DNA of 35,408 nucleotides from Synechococcales cyanobacterium bin59.metabat.ball.084 (GCA_013297675.1 JAAFHZ010000037.1:1-35408), one strand, 5' to 3'. Positions 9,185 to 16,608 are shown, counted from the first letter of the stretch. The notes: a model not told the origin generated them from the sequence alone. Numbers and translations are program-made.

Positions 9185-9515
9185 GGCTCAGGTACTCCCT
9201 CCAATAAGCTTTTGCTTGTTCTATGTCTCGATCTTGGCTGTCTTTATCGCCACCACAAAGCAGGATAACTAGCGTGTTGTTGCGATTGCCAATGTAAACT
9301 CGGTAGCCACCTCCAAAAAACAGACGTAGTTCGCTCACGCCTTCTCCTACAGGTTCGCAGTCACCATAGTTCCCGTCTTGCAACCGGACAATCCTAGCAA
9401 GGATGCGTTTACGACCCATGGCATCACGTAACCCATTCAACCAATCGGTGAATGGTTCTTTGCCGTCTGGGGTCATATAGGCGATAACCAGCTTGGGTGT
9501 TACTTCTTCTGTCAT
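9171..9515 (-). CDS. HigB/Gp49-like (RelE superfamily) toxin
   Basis: A 114-residue toxin, probably a ribosome-dependent mRNA interferase. It shows the TIGR02683-type signature: FTDWLNGLRD, then ARIVRLQDGNYGDCEPVGEG, then VSELRLFFGGGYRVYIG, and LVILLCGGDKDSQDRDIEQA. The conserved arginines and the YRVY core are intact, so it should be active. The ATG at 9515 is chosen because AAGGAG lies about 12 nt upstream. An ATG at 9527 would touch that ribosome site, and the frame also extends to 9566. The gene is first in the pair and overlaps the antitoxin start. It diverges from the BrnA-type gene, whose start is about 100 nt away. Confidence 0.87.
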   Translation of the reverse strand: MTEEVTPKLVIAYMTPDGKEPFTDWLNGLRDAMGRKRILARIVRLQDGNYGDCEPVGEGVSELRLFFGGGYRVYIGNRNNTLVILLCGGDKDSQDRDIEQAKAYWREYLSHDEV

Positions 9516-9612
9516 ATTAGATCCCATCTCCTTGACCATAGCATAGCGAACTATGGTTCGCAACACATTTTAAGCTCCTCAACGGCCTATACCCATACCA
9601 CCTCCAGGAATT

Positions 9613-9898
9613 ATGAAGAAGATACAATCTAATCCTGTTCCGCCAGATGTCCAAGCTGAAATTAATGCCTTGGCTGCTTTGCAGGAAGATAAAATCAACA
9701 CTGATGATATTCCAGAAGTAAGAAGTTGGGATGATGCCAAGCGGGGGGGTATTTGATCGCCCAATTAAGCAGCAAATAACGCTGCGTCTGGATGCTGACC
9801 TTCTAGATTGGTTTAAGAATCATCATCAGCAGGGTGAAGGTTATCAGACTAGTATCAACCGTGCTTTACGGGAGTATGTTGCACAGCATCATTCCTAA
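9613..9898 (+). pseudogene. BrnA-family antitoxin, frameshifted in a G7 run
   Basis: The ATG at 9613 (AGGA 5 nt upstream) reads a block beginning MKKIQSNPVPPDVQAEINAL and ending in SWDDAKRGGI, then stops at 9754. In the +1 frame from the G run, the text continues FDRPIKQQITLRLDADLLDW, then EGYQTSINRALREYV, with a stop at 9896-9898. This is the C-terminal ribbon-helix-helix half of BrnA antitoxins. The break lies in a run of seven G at 9743-9749; six G would give one continuous frame reading KRGVFDRPIKQQ. No BrnT toxin lies on the 5' side, where brnT normally sits, so the gene is orphaned as well as broken. A sequencing or assembly error in the homopolymer, or real length variation, would explain it equally well. 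Confidence 0.78.
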
Positions 9899-9952
9899 AG
9901 TCTACGGGCAGGAGAAGCTTGATACTTTTTCTGGGCGCATGTAATCATTGGC

Positions 9953-10112
9953 ATGATCACATTGACGCACTTCGGGTAAGGAAACAGAATGTCTCTCAAA
10001 TGCTCACTTATCAAAGGTTTTGTCTGATTCCTTGCTCTGTGAAAGGCACTTTTTGAATGTGATCATTTGCAGGCTAATGTGATCATCTAAGCTCCAAATG
10101 ATCACATTAGCC
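9953..10112. repeat. Cluster of four ATGATCACATT / AATGTGATCAT elements
   Basis: The 11-mer ATGATCACATT (palindromic core TGATCA) occurs at 9953-9963 and 10098-10108, and its reverse complement at 10056-10066 and 10076-10086. The last two copies form a perfect 15-bp inverted repeat (10072-10086 with 10098-10112) around an 11-nt loop. The two adjacent direct copies start exactly 20 nt apart. No gene is recognised between 9899 and 10263, so this is otherwise the only structure seen there. It could be an operator array, a non-coding RNA hairpin or the ends of a decayed mobile element. No T tract follows, so it is not a standard terminator. Confidence 0.7.
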
Positions 10113-10263
10113 CAAACTCCACAGGCGATCAAGTCAATTAACTAGTTGAGCTACAAAATATCTTGACTTTGATATATTTATTAAGTTTCTTTCCCTATAG
10201 GATGGTGTCTGGCCATACTGTGGGAAAATCAGCAGAGGAAAGTAAAGAAAATGCTCCTTTTCT

Positions 10264-10467
10264 TTATTGCTGTCTAAATATTTCTTCGGCAGGAAAACCA
10301 AGAAATTTCCGCACTTTATTAGTTTTCATAACTGCTATTTTATAATCAAATCTATACCAAAGGTCAAATCTTTTGCCAGACTGCATAAAAATAATAGACA
10401 TAAAAGTATCATCACTTCCTACTAATACCTGTGTTTCTATTAACGGTAATTCAAACTTGTAAAGCAC
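10264..10467 (-). pseudogene. Duplicated C-terminal fragment of the adjacent membrane protein
   Basis: This 67-residue frame repeats the end of the protein encoded at 10551-11048: FMSIIFMQSGKRFDLWY, then a block reading VMKTNKVRKFLGFPAEEIF, against FVSIIFMQSGKRFDLWY and VMKTNKVREFLGFPADS. It lacks the two membrane segments and most of the soluble domain, and its first 13 residues or so are unrelated. It is best read as a leftover of a tandem duplication rather than a functional gene. The coding region is on the same strand as the intact gene and follows it after about 80 nt. Confidence 0.7.
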
Positions 10468-10736
10468 AGGAGAAATCTGCGCTGGATTTTTTTGCCAAGC
10501 ATTAATTGATCCTACTGAGCTGACTCTTATTCCTCCTCAGATCTGAATCCTTACTTTCCAGTAAACCTCACCAAGCGGGAATCGGCAGGAAAACCAAGAA
10601 ATTCCCGCACTTTATTAGTCTTCATAACTGCTGTTTTATAATCAAATCCATACCAGAGGTCAAATCTTTTGCCAGACTGCATAAAAATAATAGACACAAA
10701 ACCATCAGGACTTCCTGCTAATATCTGCGTCTCTAT
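10286..10736. repeat. Pair of 155-bp direct repeats (10286-10440 and 10582-10736)
   Basis: The two 155-bp segments align without gaps and differ at about 14 positions by eye. They are in the same orientation and separated by about 140 bp. They encode the C-terminal region of the gene at 10551-11048 and its truncated copy. Many of the differences are at third positions or conservative, so the copies may have kept coding for some time after duplication. Confidence 0.85.
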
Positions 10737-11048
10737 TTTCTTGATTTCCCGCAGATCAAAGGAGCATTTCTTTAAACCAAATACAGTTATGGAGCTAGCA
10801 CTGATTTTACTTTCGCATTTATCGATTCTCAGATTCGTAGTTCTCGATATATAATACATGAGACACAAACCAAATAAAGCTATGAAAATAGACTTAAATT
10901 CAAATTCATAAATTTGATTAGATAATTCTTTTAAAGTTGAGATTGCATAAAGAACTAATAGCATTAAAATTGGCAGATAAATGACTTGAAAAAATGTAGG
11001 CTTCAATTCAAGAACAAGTTCTGTCTGAGTTTCTTTGATAATTTTCAT
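10551..11048 (-). CDS. Uncharacterised two-TM membrane protein
   Basis: A 165-residue protein that I do not recognise as a named family. Residues 1-17 are a short cytoplasmic stretch. Two hydrophobic segments follow, around 18-40 (VIYLPILMLLVLYAI) and 51-68 (FIALFGLCLMYYIS). The rest is a soluble domain with a beta-rich, PH-like pattern (TNLRIDKCESKISASSIT, then CSFDLREIKKIETQIL, FVSIIFMQSGKRFDLWYG). Two-TM-plus-PH-like small proteins of unknown function are common in cyanobacteria. The neighbours give no functional clue. Its C-terminal 50 residues are duplicated downstream in a truncated copy. The base composition is AT-richer than the core genes around it, which fits acquired DNA. Confidence 0.65.
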   Translation of the reverse strand: MKIIKETQTELVLELKPTFFQVIYLPILMLLVLYAISTLKELSNQIYEFEFKSIFIALFGLCLMYYISRTTNLRIDKCESKISASSITVFGLKKCSFDLREIKKIETQILAGSPDGFVSIIFMQSGKRFDLWYGFDYKTAVMKTNKVREFLGFPADSRLVRFTGK

Positions 11049-11073
11049 AATTTATACATTTTTGATGCTGTAC

Positions 11074-11361
11074 TTAAAGTACATTTGGGAAGTTACTGGA
11101 GAATTTTGCAGTTTCTAGTTTTCGACGTTTTATAGGTTCCATAGTCCACATCATATTTGACATGATGTTATCAACACCACCAAGACAGAGTTTCAGGCCA
11201 TCAAAGCGCACTAATACTGCTGCCACCTCCCTCATAATCTCCCCTAGCGCCATCATCCCTGTTTCTCCTGCCAAAACCCGACCCGCCGCCTTCTGACAAC
11301 AATTGTTAAAAATCGTATCCTCTTCCCTAGTACTAGCCATCACCGCCAAACAAAACCTCAC
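11074..11361 (-). CDS. Small hypothetical protein
   Basis: A 95-residue frame I cannot assign. It starts at a GTG (11361) with a strong GGGAGG ribosome site about 8 nt upstream, the main reason to accept it; an ATG lies 8 codons in. It is Met- and Cys-rich: NCCQKAAGRVLAGETGMMAL, then REVAAVLVRFDGLKLCLGG. One amphipathic helical stretch is likely and no clear membrane helix or motif is seen. It lies immediately 3' of the membrane-protein gene's start, on the same strand and 25 nt upstream of it, so the two may be co-transcribed. Confidence 0.45.
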   Translation of the reverse strand: MRFCLAVMASTREEDTIFNNCCQKAAGRVLAGETGMMALGEIMREVAAVLVRFDGLKLCLGGVDNIMSNMMWTMEPIKRRKLETAKFSSNFPNVL

Positions 11362-11504
11362 GCGATCAACCTCCCTTCAGACAAAGCACAAATCGACTTC
11401 ACATACATCTTTAACCTCATTCGACGAAACACCATTCAAAACGGTGGTAAAATTGCCCTCAAATTGACTTATCAAATTCACTGTGTATCTATTCATAGGC
11501 CGCT

Positions 11505-12317
11505 ATGCAAACTCTGGCTAACGAAATTGAGGCCATCTTGTATCTCAAGGGGCAAGCCCTCAGCCTGGAAAACCTGGCCGAATTTTTGGGCTGCAACATC
11601 GATACTGTTGCCGATGGCATTATTGAACTAATGGGTGATTATGCTCACCGAGACAGCGCTTTAGAAGTGGTGGAATCCAGCGGTGGCCATTATGCTCTGC
11701 AACTAAAAGAATCTTTCAAAGACCTCCGCGATAAAATTATTCCCTCTGAGATTGGTACCGGTGCCCTACGGACTTTGGCCGCGATCGCCCTCAAAGGCCC
11801 AATCGTCCAGTCAGAATTGGTGGAAATGCGTGGTGGCAGCGCCTATCAACATATTCAAGAGCTAGTTGATTTGGGTTTGGTACGCAAAAAGCGTCAGGCC
11901 GGAAATCGATCGTCTCTAGTCCAAGTTACTGACAAATTCCGCCAAACCTACGAACTAAGTGAAGAGCTTCAGCCTTACATGGGCAACGCCAAAGCAGAGT
12001 TCCTGGGGCCAGAACTGCCGCCAGAAGACGCAGAGCTAGTTAATAGCCCGGGAGCCGAGCCAGAATTACCCCCAACAGCAACCGATGAATTAAGCGAAAA
12101 TCCTCCAGCAGAAGCAGAAACTCCCTCAGAACCCACCATTGAAAATTCAGTTGCTAGCGGAGCCGAACCAGAAAACGCCTTCACCGATACAGCAAAAAAT
12201 CCAATCACAGAGTCAGAGAGCCTCCTATTCAGCGCGATTGAGAATCTAACTGAAAGCCCTACGGAGGAACTGGAGACAGCCTTAACTGAAAACACCACAG
12301 AACTGGTTGAAAGTTAA
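11505..12317 (+). CDS. scpB: Segregation and condensation protein B, with long acidic tail
   Basis: ScpB is the winged-helix kleisin-associated subunit of the bacterial SMC-ScpAB condensin, needed for chromosome segregation. Residues 1-165 show both winged-helix domains: IEAILYLKGQALSLENLAEF at the N-terminus, then LRTLAAIALKGPIVQSELVE, and LVDLGLVRKKRQAGNRSSLV in the second. Typical ScpB proteins end soon after this. Here another 100 or so residues follow, very rich in Glu, Pro, Thr, Ala and Ser (for example ELPPEDAELV, ETPSEPTIENSV, ESPTEELETALTENTTELV), so probably disordered. The ATG lies after a weak promoter-like TTGACT at 11464. The next gene starts 21 nt downstream and is probably co-transcribed. 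Confidence 0.93.
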   Translation: MQTLANEIEAILYLKGQALSLENLAEFLGCNIDTVADGIIELMGDYAHRDSALEVVESSGGHYALQLKESFKDLRDKIIPSEIGTGALRTLAAIALKGPIVQSELVEMRGGSAYQHIQELVDLGLVRKKRQAGNRSSLVQVTDKFRQTYELSEELQPYMGNAKAEFLGPELPPEDAELVNSPGAEPELPPTATDELSENPPAEAETPSEPTIENSVASGAEPENAFTDTAKNPITESESLLFSAIENLTESPTEELETALTENTTELVES

Positions 12318-12338
12318 TCAAAAAGAAAAGTTTTGTTA

Positions 12339-12749
12339 ATGACCACAGAGATCGACTACAGTAGGAAAAGCATTAAAAAAACTGATCGCAAAGAATTAAA
12401 CCACAGTGTGGAGTTACCGATGACATCTAACTCAGATTTCCTCGAACCGAGAACTTCGGATGAAGTGCAAAGCAACCAATTACTCAAGTACCTTCAAACC
12501 CAATCCCCAGATGTGCTGTCACATGTAGCCAGAACAGCCAGCCCCCAAGTAAAGGACGTGATCTCACACAACGTTCAGGGTTTATTGGGCATGTTACCCG
12601 CCGATCGCTTTAACGTCCAAATCACCACCGATCGGGAGCATTTGGCACATTTACTGGGTTCAGCGATGATGACGGGTTACTTCTTGCGCCAAATGGAACA
12701 GCGGATGGAACTAGAAGAAACCCTGACAGAAAGCTTTTGGGGCGACTGA
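12339..12749 (+). CDS. DUF760 domain protein
   Basis: A 136-residue protein from the ATG at 12339, which has AAAGAAAAG upstream; an in-frame TTG at 12333 would add two residues. From about residue 45 it matches DUF760, a family shared by cyanobacteria and plastids: LLKYLQTQSPDVLSHVARTA, then VKDVISHNVQGLLGMLPADR, FNVQITTDREHLAHLLGSAM, and MTGYFLRQMEQRMELE. No biochemical function is established from sequence. The first 40 or so residues are polar and probably disordered; an ATG at about 12420 would remove most of them. The gene lies 21 nt after scpB. Confidence 0.85.
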   Translation: MTTEIDYSRKSIKKTDRKELNHSVELPMTSNSDFLEPRTSDEVQSNQLLKYLQTQSPDVLSHVARTASPQVKDVISHNVQGLLGMLPADRFNVQITTDREHLAHLLGSAMMTGYFLRQMEQRMELEETLTESFWGD

Positions 12750-12754
12750 CTGTT

Positions 12755-12780
12755 AAAAAAAGATTGGCCAGCAAGCTGGC
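12755..12780 (-). terminator. Minus-strand terminator for the 31-residue peptide gene
   Basis: On the minus strand GCCAGC-TT-GCTGGC (12780 to 12767) is followed after about five bases by seven T (12761 to 12755). There is no T tract on the plus-strand side, so it does not serve scpB/DUF760. The hairpin touches the stop codon of the small frame. Confidence 0.65.
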
Positions 12781-12875
12781 TAGCCGCCAGCAGCAAAAGT
12801 CACCATGACGATCACCGATAGCAGTAGCCCTGGAAGTAACAAAAGTCCGAGGGTCATCAGGTCTGGTAAATTCAT
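12780..12875 (-). CDS. 31-residue single-TM membrane peptide
   Basis: A short frame from ATG (12875) to TAG. The peptide begins MNLPDLMTLGLLLLPGLLLS and continues VIVMVTFAAGG. Nearly the whole length is one hydrophobic helix with a polar N-terminus, the design of the small subunits of photosystems, the cytochrome b6f complex and NDH-1. I could not match it convincingly to Psb30/Ycf12, PsaM, PsbM, PetN or PetL. Support for a real gene is the coding-like composition, a possible GAG ribosome site and the dedicated minus-strand terminator directly after the stop. It is convergent with the DUF760 gene. About 275 nt of non-coding DNA separate it from the AAA+ gene. Confidence 0.5.
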   Translation of the reverse strand: MNLPDLMTLGLLLLPGLLLSVIVMVTFAAGG

Positions 12876-13150
12876 AATCTTTACTCGATTCTTTTAAGGT
12901 TGGGTAGCGCACTGCCTATATGATGCGCGATCGAACCAAACATCTGGCCAAAAATACAGACTTTCTTCCAATTGCCCATTAATCACTCTGCGACCCTCGT
13001 AGGGATCGTTTAGCATAGATATTAATCCTTCTTACGGTAAACCCCTGGCTAGGGGACGGATAACTGTATCTGGGAGCAGAATCTTGGCTGGCGATACCTC
13101 AGTCTAATTATTTATAGAGACAGCAATCACCAAAACCCAACCCCATATCT

Positions 13151-14341
13151 ATGACAGATAATTATCGGCAGGGCAAAGACGGTGCCCAAAATAAAGGACT
13201 ACTTGCTTCTGGCTGGCGGCCACTTTCGCGCGACTTAGATCTGGGGTTTTTGTGGAATGTGGTCTGGAATGACCCGATTAACCTCGCCAAAAAAAGCCTA
13301 GACTTGTTGAGTGACATTGCCGATGCCACCGGCAGGCGCGAATATTCGCCGATCGCCAACTTTTTCAACCTGTTTTCGGACCATATTCATTACGAAATTA
13401 ATGAATTTTGGAACTTTATCACTCCCGAACCCGCTGCCCCCGACCATCGCCACCGGGAAACCTTGTCGGTGAGCACCCCGGTAGTCCAAATGGTGAGTCG
13501 AGACAGTATTCCGATCGATTACGTGCTCAACCGGTTAGAAGAAATCACGATCATGCGCAGCCTAGAAATTTTGGGCAAGCCCAGCTTGATTGTGCAGTAC
13601 TACTGGGATCGCTACTTCTTTTATCCACCCGATCGATTTACCACCTGGGAAAGATTAGAAGTTCTTGGTCAAGTCTCAGCTTACTGGGAAGAGCAAGATG
13701 TATGGCTGCAAATTCAAACCTACGAGCGGGGCAAGCGGGAATATAACCTATATGCCAATGATCTGACTCCGTTGGTGAGTAAAGCTACCTACAACTTGGC
13801 AGTGATTTTGAGCGGTTATAAGAGTCGGGTAGGGCAAGTAAATAGCCAATACACCCTCAGCTCTTTTACCCCCGAGGTCAAGGCTTTTACAGACGAAGTA
13901 CAGCAGGCAGTGTTTGACCAAAACCAAATTGCGGTGTTAGTCAGTGGTCAGCCCGGTACGGGTAAGACTGCCTGGGCACAAGCTTTTGCCAAGGAAGTGA
14001 TGATGCCATTGGGCTACACCATTTTTATTTTGGATCACGATGCGGTAGAAAACTTTGTGCCGCCGACCTATCTAGAAAAAATCTGTCTGATCATCAATGA
14101 GGCGGATAATTTAGCCAAAAATCGATCGCTGGAATCGGCGCAGGACAATAACAAAACTGAGCATATTCTCAGTTTGTTAGATGGCACCCTGTACCAAAGT
14201 GTGATCGATGAAAATGGTATTCAGATGAAGCAAAAACTGGCGGTACTCATGACTTGCAACACCACCGAACGAATGGACCCAGCATTACTGCGCAAAGGCC
14301 GGGTAGATTACACCTGCGAATTCACCCATAAGTTTGTTTAG
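13151..14341 (+). CDS. AAA+ family ATPase with unrecognised N-terminal domain
   Basis: A 396-residue protein. The C-terminal part is an AAA+ module: Walker A GQPGTGKT at residues 266-273, a Walker B-like strand CLIINEAD ending at 319, sensor 1 in LMTCNTTERM, and an arginine-finger-like ALLRKGR. Walker B is unusual: the normal hydrophobic-DE pair reads N-E-A-D (Asn316, Glu317), so the first Asp is Asn. Residues 1-240 are not a family I recognise. They are aromatic-rich (SLIVQYYWDRYFFYPPDRFT, QDVWLQIQTYERGKREYNL) with no membrane segment. The overall order resembles BCS1-like or CbbX-like remodelling ATPases only in general terms. It is followed by a terminator and has a probable promoter in the long upstream gap; its partners are unknown. 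Confidence 0.8.
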   Translation: MTDNYRQGKDGAQNKGLLASGWRPLSRDLDLGFLWNVVWNDPINLAKKSLDLLSDIADATGRREYSPIANFFNLFSDHIHYEINEFWNFITPEPAAPDHRHRETLSVSTPVVQMVSRDSIPIDYVLNRLEEITIMRSLEILGKPSLIVQYYWDRYFFYPPDRFTTWERLEVLGQVSAYWEEQDVWLQIQTYERGKREYNLYANDLTPLVSKATYNLAVILSGYKSRVGQVNSQYTLSSFTPEVKAFTDEVQQAVFDQNQIAVLVSGQPGTGKTAWAQAFAKEVMMPLGYTIFILDHDAVENFVPPTYLEKICLIINEADNLAKNRSLESAQDNNKTEHILSLLDGTLYQSVIDENGIQMKQKLAVLMTCNTTERMDPALLRKGRVDYTCEFTHKFV

Positions 14342-14352
14342 TATTCTTGCTT

Positions 14353-14387
14353 AATTCCCTTCAATATTTTTTGAGGGGAATTTTTTT
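14353..14387 (+). terminator. Terminator after the AAA+ ATPase gene
   Basis: A 12-bp stem with one T-G wobble (AATTCCCTTCAA, 14353-14364, with TTGAGGGGAATT, 14371-14382), a six-base loop, then five further T. It overlaps the last codons of the convergent CPBP-like gene. Confidence 0.8.
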
Positions 14388-14951
14388 ATGGCACCAGAGC
14401 AAATATTTACCGCCAAAAGGTAATAACCACAGAGACGCGATCGTCCAATGGAACCATAAGGTCAACCACAGAGAGTTGGTGAATAAGTAAGTCAAGATAC
14501 AAAACAGTTCCAGCAAAGCACCCAAAAACCCCAGCCTAGGCTTACGGAACAAACCATTGAGCTGTCCGTATAGGCAAGGATATTTTAAAGTTGAAAGCAA
14601 CCAGCTCAACAGCACCATTGACCACCAATAGCGGGTCGGCATCTGTTCCCAGTGGCTAGGAATAATCACCACTCGCAGCAAAATTTCTTCGATCGATAGC
14701 CACAGCAACAAGCCCACCATCAAAATAATGGCGCGGCGATTATTCCGCAGCCTCATGCCATAGGCGTAGAGTTGCAGATTCCACCAAACTTGAATGGTTT
14801 CCAAGCTAGCTAAGCCCCAATGCAAACCGGTAGGAATGGCGATCGAGCAGTACCCCGATAACAGCAGCCAAATCACCAATATTTGGGAAACACTGGGTAA
14901 GATGGTGGCGGCAACCCCCAGACGCAGAAGAATTGTGGATAATATCACCAA
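14361..14951 (-). CDS. CPBP-like intramembrane protease-related membrane protein
   Basis: A 196-residue polytopic membrane protein from the TTG at 14951, chosen because AAGGA lies 8 nt upstream. The frame stays open to 15026 but has no ATG and would overlap the convergent-side desulfurase start. It contains the EExxxR motif of CPBP (CAAX protease/bacteriocin-processing) proteins as SIEEILLRVV, with the Glu pair near residues 88-89, and a late helix with His at about 168 (LWFHWTIASLW). The usual central FxxxH motif is not clear, so activity is uncertain. At least four hydrophobic helices are present. The upstream region it shares with the desulfurase gene implies overlapping or very close divergent promoters. 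Confidence 0.65.
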   Translation of the reverse strand: MVILSTILLRLGVAATILPSVSQILVIWLLLSGYCSIAIPTGLHWGLASLETIQVWWNLQLYAYGMRLRNNRRAIILMVGLLLWLSIEEILLRVVIIPSHWEQMPTRYWWSMVLLSWLLSTLKYPCLYGQLNGLFRKPRLGFLGALLELFCILTYLFTNSLWLTLWFHWTIASLWLLPFGGKYLLWCHKKIPLKKY

Positions 14952-15006
14952 TGGATTATTCCTTGAGGCGCTGCAAAATTGTACATGGCCATTTGTGATT
15001 TGTTCT

Positions 15007-16137
15007 ATGGAGATATTTAAGCACAAACCTATTTATTTAGATCATCAAGCTACTACTCCTGTAGATGAACGGGTGCTGGCAGCCATGGTTCCTTTTTTTA
15101 CGGAATACTTCGGGAATCCGGCTAGCAATCATTTTTATGGTTGGACGGCCATGGCGGCGATCGATCAAGCCCGGTTACAAGTTGCGACGGCGATCGGTGC
15201 CCAGCCAGAGGAGATAATTTTTACCAGTGGTGCGACTGAAGCAAATAATTTGGCAATCAAGGGGGTTGCCGAAGCTAGCTTGCAGCGAGGTCGGCACATT
15301 ATTACTGTAAAAACTGAACATTCGGCGGTATTGGCTCCCTGTGGTTATTTGGAGAAGCTGGGCTTCAGCGTGACCTATTTGCCAGTAGATGATCGAGGTT
15401 TGGTGGCGATCGCCGATTTGGCGGCAGCGATTCGCCCCGATACGATTTTAGTGTCGGTGATGGCGGCAAATAATGAGATTGGGGTGATTCAGCCACTGGC
15501 AGAAATTGGGGAAATTTGTCGGCAACACCAAGTTCCTTTTCATACCGATGCAGTGCAAGCAATAGGATATGTACCGATAAATGTAGATGACTGCGGGGTG
15601 GATCTGCTGTCGCTGACGGCTCATAAGCTCTATGGGCCAAAGGGAATTGGGGCTTTGTATGTGCGATCGGGGCAGGCTTTGGCGGCTCAGCAACTTGGGG
15701 GTGGCGAGGAAAAACGGGCGGGGACTTTGGCTACAATGCTGATTGTGGGTTTGGGGGAGGCAATCACACTAGGAATGACGATGCGCGATCAGGAGTCTTT
15801 GAGGTTGAGAACTTTGCGGGATGCTTTGTGGCAGCATCTGCAAGAATTGCCCGATGTGCAGCTCAATGGTGATTTGCAGCAGCGGTTGCCTCATAACCTG
15901 AATGTTAGTTTTGCGGGGGTACAGACTAGTGGCTTGTTGCGGGAGCTGCAACCTTTGGTATCGCTGTCTTCGGGGGCGGCTTGCGCCAGTGGTCGGCCAT
16001 CCCATGTGTTGGCGACTTTAGGGCGGAGTAAAGCTGAGGCTAATTTACGGTTTGGGTTGGGGCGGGGAACTACACAGGTGGAGATCGATCGAGTTGCAGA
16101 GGCCACAATTAAGGCCGTCAGATTACTGCGTAGTTAA
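15007..16137 (+). CDS. Cysteine desulfurase (NifS/IscS class, PLP-dependent)
   Basis: A 376-residue PLP enzyme that moves sulfur from L-cysteine to iron-sulfur clusters, thiolated tRNA and cofactors. The start MEIFKHKPIYLDHQATTPVD is typical. The PLP lysine is Lys207 in SLTAHKLYGPKG, and substrate and PLP contacts lie in GATEANN and HTDAVQA. The catalytic loop carries Cys326 in SSGAACASGRPSH, the class I (NifS/IscS) type. The frame is open 5' to 14794, but that segment overlaps the divergent CPBP-like gene and has no homology, so the ATG at 15007 is chosen. No scaffold gene such as nifU or iscU is beside it, so it is a general desulfurase rather than part of a nif cluster. Confidence 0.92.
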   Translation: MEIFKHKPIYLDHQATTPVDERVLAAMVPFFTEYFGNPASNHFYGWTAMAAIDQARLQVATAIGAQPEEIIFTSGATEANNLAIKGVAEASLQRGRHIITVKTEHSAVLAPCGYLEKLGFSVTYLPVDDRGLVAIADLAAAIRPDTILVSVMAANNEIGVIQPLAEIGEICRQHQVPFHTDAVQAIGYVPINVDDCGVDLLSLTAHKLYGPKGIGALYVRSGQALAAQQLGGGEEKRAGTLATMLIVGLGEAITLGMTMRDQESLRLRTLRDALWQHLQELPDVQLNGDLQQRLPHNLNVSFAGVQTSGLLRELQPLVSLSSGAACASGRPSHVLATLGRSKAEANLRFGLGRGTTQVEIDRVAEATIKAVRLLRS

Positions 16138-16214
16138 TGGTAATTTAACAGACTACAAAAGAAAAACATTTCGAGTTAAGATGGCCTCGTTCACTCCGTA
16201 GGAATCTAAAGATC

Positions 16215-16601
16215 ATGACAGAACCAGCAGCTTCTCTGTATCAAAGATTGGGTGGGGTATATGCGATCGCCACGGTTGTAGATGATTTCATCGATCGAAT
16301 CATGGTCGATCCACGCTTAAATGCAAATCCATTAGTAGATGAAGCTCATCACCGGGTGTCTCCGGCTGGCTTTAAGTATTTGGTGACAGAGATGGCTTGC
16401 GCTGCTTGTGGTGGCCCCCAGCAATATAGTGGCAAATCAATGCACGATTCCCACGCTCATTTAAAGATCACCGGGGAAGAATGGGTGGCTTTCATGGAAG
16501 ATTTAGATCATACTTTTGATAAATTCAATGTCCCGGCTCCTGAACGCCAAGAATTTATCGCTATCATCGAAAGCACCAAACCAGATATCGTATTGGTGTA
16601 A
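16215..16601 (+). CDS. Group I truncated haemoglobin
   Basis: A 128-residue 2-on-2 haemoglobin, a family that binds O2 or NO and protects against reactive nitrogen species in cyanobacteria. The start SLYQRLGGVYAIATVVDDF matches the conserved YxxxGG pattern. The block GGPQQYSGKSMHDSHAHLKI holds the haem-proximal His, most likely His80 in MHDSHAHL. The conserved segment FMEDLDHTFDKFNVPAPE follows. The N-terminal half contains an unusual MACAACGG with two cysteines close to the haem pocket. The gene is free-standing after the desulfurase and ends 7 nt before the stop of the opposite-strand gene, a tight convergent pair. Confidence 0.88.
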   Translation: MTEPAASLYQRLGGVYAIATVVDDFIDRIMVDPRLNANPLVDEAHHRVSPAGFKYLVTEMACAACGGPQQYSGKSMHDSHAHLKITGEEWVAFMEDLDHTFDKFNVPAPERQEFIAIIESTKPDIVLV

Positions 16602-16608
16602 GGGCAGT

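Noticed and set aside
10163-10345. Plus-strand 60-codon frame
   Set aside because: It lies over the repeat and the minus-strand duplicated fragment, with a composition set by these; no family resemblance or ribosome site.
11464-11491. TTGACT-N16-TATCTA promoter for scpB
   Set aside because: Boxes are plausible but it would leave a nearly leaderless transcript and the match to consensus is poor.
12622-12912. Minus-strand 96-codon frame
   Set aside because: It runs through the end of the DUF760 gene and the small-peptide region in another frame; the 31-residue frame with its terminator explains the region better.
12876-13150. Gap before the AAA+ gene
   Set aside because: Looked for an RNA gene or riboswitch; only a short CCCCT/AGGGG hairpin at about 13046 was seen, too weak to call.
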